Source: Actinomycetota bacterium (GTDB lineage Bacteria > Actinomycetota > UBA4738 > HRBIN12). Taken from it: a stretch of 64,000 bases of DNA. Shown here piece after piece: positions 63,518-64,000 of the stretch. A program made the translations under genes and the position numbers. The number at the start of each line of letters is the position of its first letter. Positions within the stretch are counted from its first letter, which is position 1. The notes beneath the pieces are model-generated. The model was not told the origin of the DNA. It did no database searches and worked only from the letters and a program-made list of their open reading frames with translations. The stretch is from NCBI GenBank assembly GCA_026003015.1, contig BPGL01000001.1, forward strand, positions 549,353-613,352, read 5' to 3'.

Positions 63518-63964
63518 CTGCGAGGGAGAACCCATCCGCCGTATCCGGCCGAGTTCCGGGCCGAAGCGGTCCGTCTCGTGCGCGCCGGCGGCTCGATCTC
63601 CGGGGTCGCCCGGGATCTCGGCTGCTCGAGCGAGGCGCTCCGCACCTGGGTGCGGCAGGCCGAGATCGATGAGGGCCGCCGCGAGGGGCTTTCCACCGAG
63701 GAGCGTGAGGAGCTCACGCGGCTCCGCCGACGGAACCGCGTCCTCGAGCAGGAGCGGGAGATCCTGGTAAAAGCGGCCGCCTTCTTCGCTCGGGAGACCA
63801 GCCGGACCCCGCAAGCGTGTTCCGGTTCGTGGAGCGGGAGAGGGCGAACTACCCGGTGGCCACGGCCTGCCGCGTGCTGGGGGTCTCCACCAGCGGGTAC
63901 TACGCGTGGCGGCGCCGGCTGGCCTCACCGAGGTCGCTTGCCGATGCGGTGCTCACCGAGATGA
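63518..63964 (+). CDS. IS3-family transposase OrfA
   Basis: OrfA binds the element ends. The product has the [23 protein letters not shown] and [23 protein letters not shown], then a leucine-zipper region [26 protein letters not shown]. The conserved part ends near 63800; the frame stays open to 63964. A Shine-Dalgarno GGGAAGGAG (63502-63510) is followed by a CTG at 63518 where the family would have ATG or GTG, so initiation may be weak. The A4G run at 63769-63773 is a plausible -1 frameshift site into orfB. Confidence 0.75.
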   Translation: MRGRTHPPYPAEFRAEAVRLVRAGGSISGVARDLGCSSEALRTWVRQAEIDEGRREGLSTEEREELTRLRRRNRVLEQEREILVKAAAFFARETSRTPQACSGSWSGRGRTTRWPRPAACWGSPPAGTTRGGAGWPHRGRLPMRCSPR

Positions 63965-64000
63965 CCAGGACGATCCACCGCGAGAGCCGCGGGACCTATG
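63817..64000 (+). CDS. IS3-family transposase OrfB, 5' part
   Basis: In the -1 frame relative to orfA the product reads [32 protein letters not shown] and continues [14 protein letters not shown]-like to the window edge, matching the start of the IS3 OrfB before its DDE domain. The GTG at 63817 is a possible internal start, but the frame is open back to the A4G site, so an OrfAB fusion by -1 frameshifting is likely. The catalytic domain is outside the window. Confidence 0.75.
   Translation, partial: MFRFVERERANYPVATACRVLGVSTSGYYAWRRRLASPRSLADAVLTEMTRTIHRESRGTY

Larger units (their letters stand above)
63452..64000 (+). mobile_element. IS3-family element (right end outside window)
   Basis: The left end is placed at about 63452 (TGGAGTTACCCCGCTTCGG followed by TGGACACC), inside the IS481 transposase. 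It contains an orfA and the start of an overlapping orfB in the -1 frame, the standard IS3 organisation. The element continues past the window edge. Confidence 0.72.

Overview
The window is very GC-rich and densely packed, and it reads as chromosome from a member of the Actinomycetota (high-GC Gram-positives). Evidence for this: a WhiB-family iron-sulfur regulator, a dcw cell-wall/division cluster led by mraZ, a PASTA-domain Ser/Thr kinase, DUF3040, DUF6504 and DUF402 proteins, a block of glucokinase, ArsA and SRPBCC genes, heavy use of GTG starts, and many starts placed 6-9 nt after a TAnnnT -10 hexamer (leaderless mRNAs). MurE carries the DNPR motif of enzymes that add meso-diaminopimelate. 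I cannot name a genus from this sequence.

Layout. 1-15.2 kb: a complete dcw operon on the minus strand, mraZ - a 40-aa membrane ORF - rsmH - ftsL - ftsI - murE - murF - mraY - murD - ftsW - murG - murC - murB - ftsQ - ftsZ (cut by the window edge). Most junctions are 4-base ATGA/GTGA overlaps, and a mraZ promoter carries four GTGG boxes. 15.4-21.6 kb: HNH nuclease, a MoxR/DUF58/transglutaminase operon, a MerR regulator and DUF3040. 21.7-26.4 kb: a translesion cassette (DinB, DnaE2-like polymerase, DUF6504). 26.5-33.1 kb: DUF402, a membrane protein, UDP-sulfoquinovose synthase with a glycosyltransferase, an M50-like membrane protein and a PASTA kinase. 33.1-36.0 kb: molybdopterin oxidoreductase, threonine aldolase, phosphofructokinase.

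36-54.5 kb is the most distinctive part: a one-carbon and molybdenum island. It has carbamate kinase, a cDPG-synthetase-like P-loop protein, a MobA/metallo-beta-lactamase fusion, an NAD-type formate dehydrogenase, FdhD, formate-THF ligase, cyclodeaminase, glutamate formiminotransferase, two GcvT-like THF transferases, 5-formyl-THF cyclo-ligase and a luciferase-like oxidoreductase. The catalytic formate dehydrogenase subunit has an in-frame UGA at the active-site position, followed by a bacterial SECIS hairpin with the GGUCU loop at the same spacing I recall for E. coli fdhF, so it is very probably a selenoprotein. The module carrying its Mo-proximal [4Fe-4S] motif is encoded by a separate gene. 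Together these genes could take formimino, methylene or methyl groups onto folate, release formate with ATP gain, and oxidise formate to CO2 with NAD+.

54.6-62.8 kb: quinone oxidoreductase, ROK glucokinase, ArsA ATPase, SRPBCC protein, zinc-ribbon membrane protein, WhiB, thiolase, a receiver-like operon and a cysteine desulfurase. 62.8-64 kb: an IS481-family remnant interrupted by an IS3-family element that runs off the window. Eight genes or gene junctions are broken by single-base length changes in G/C homopolymers. They look like sequencing errors, and coordinates for those genes span the break.
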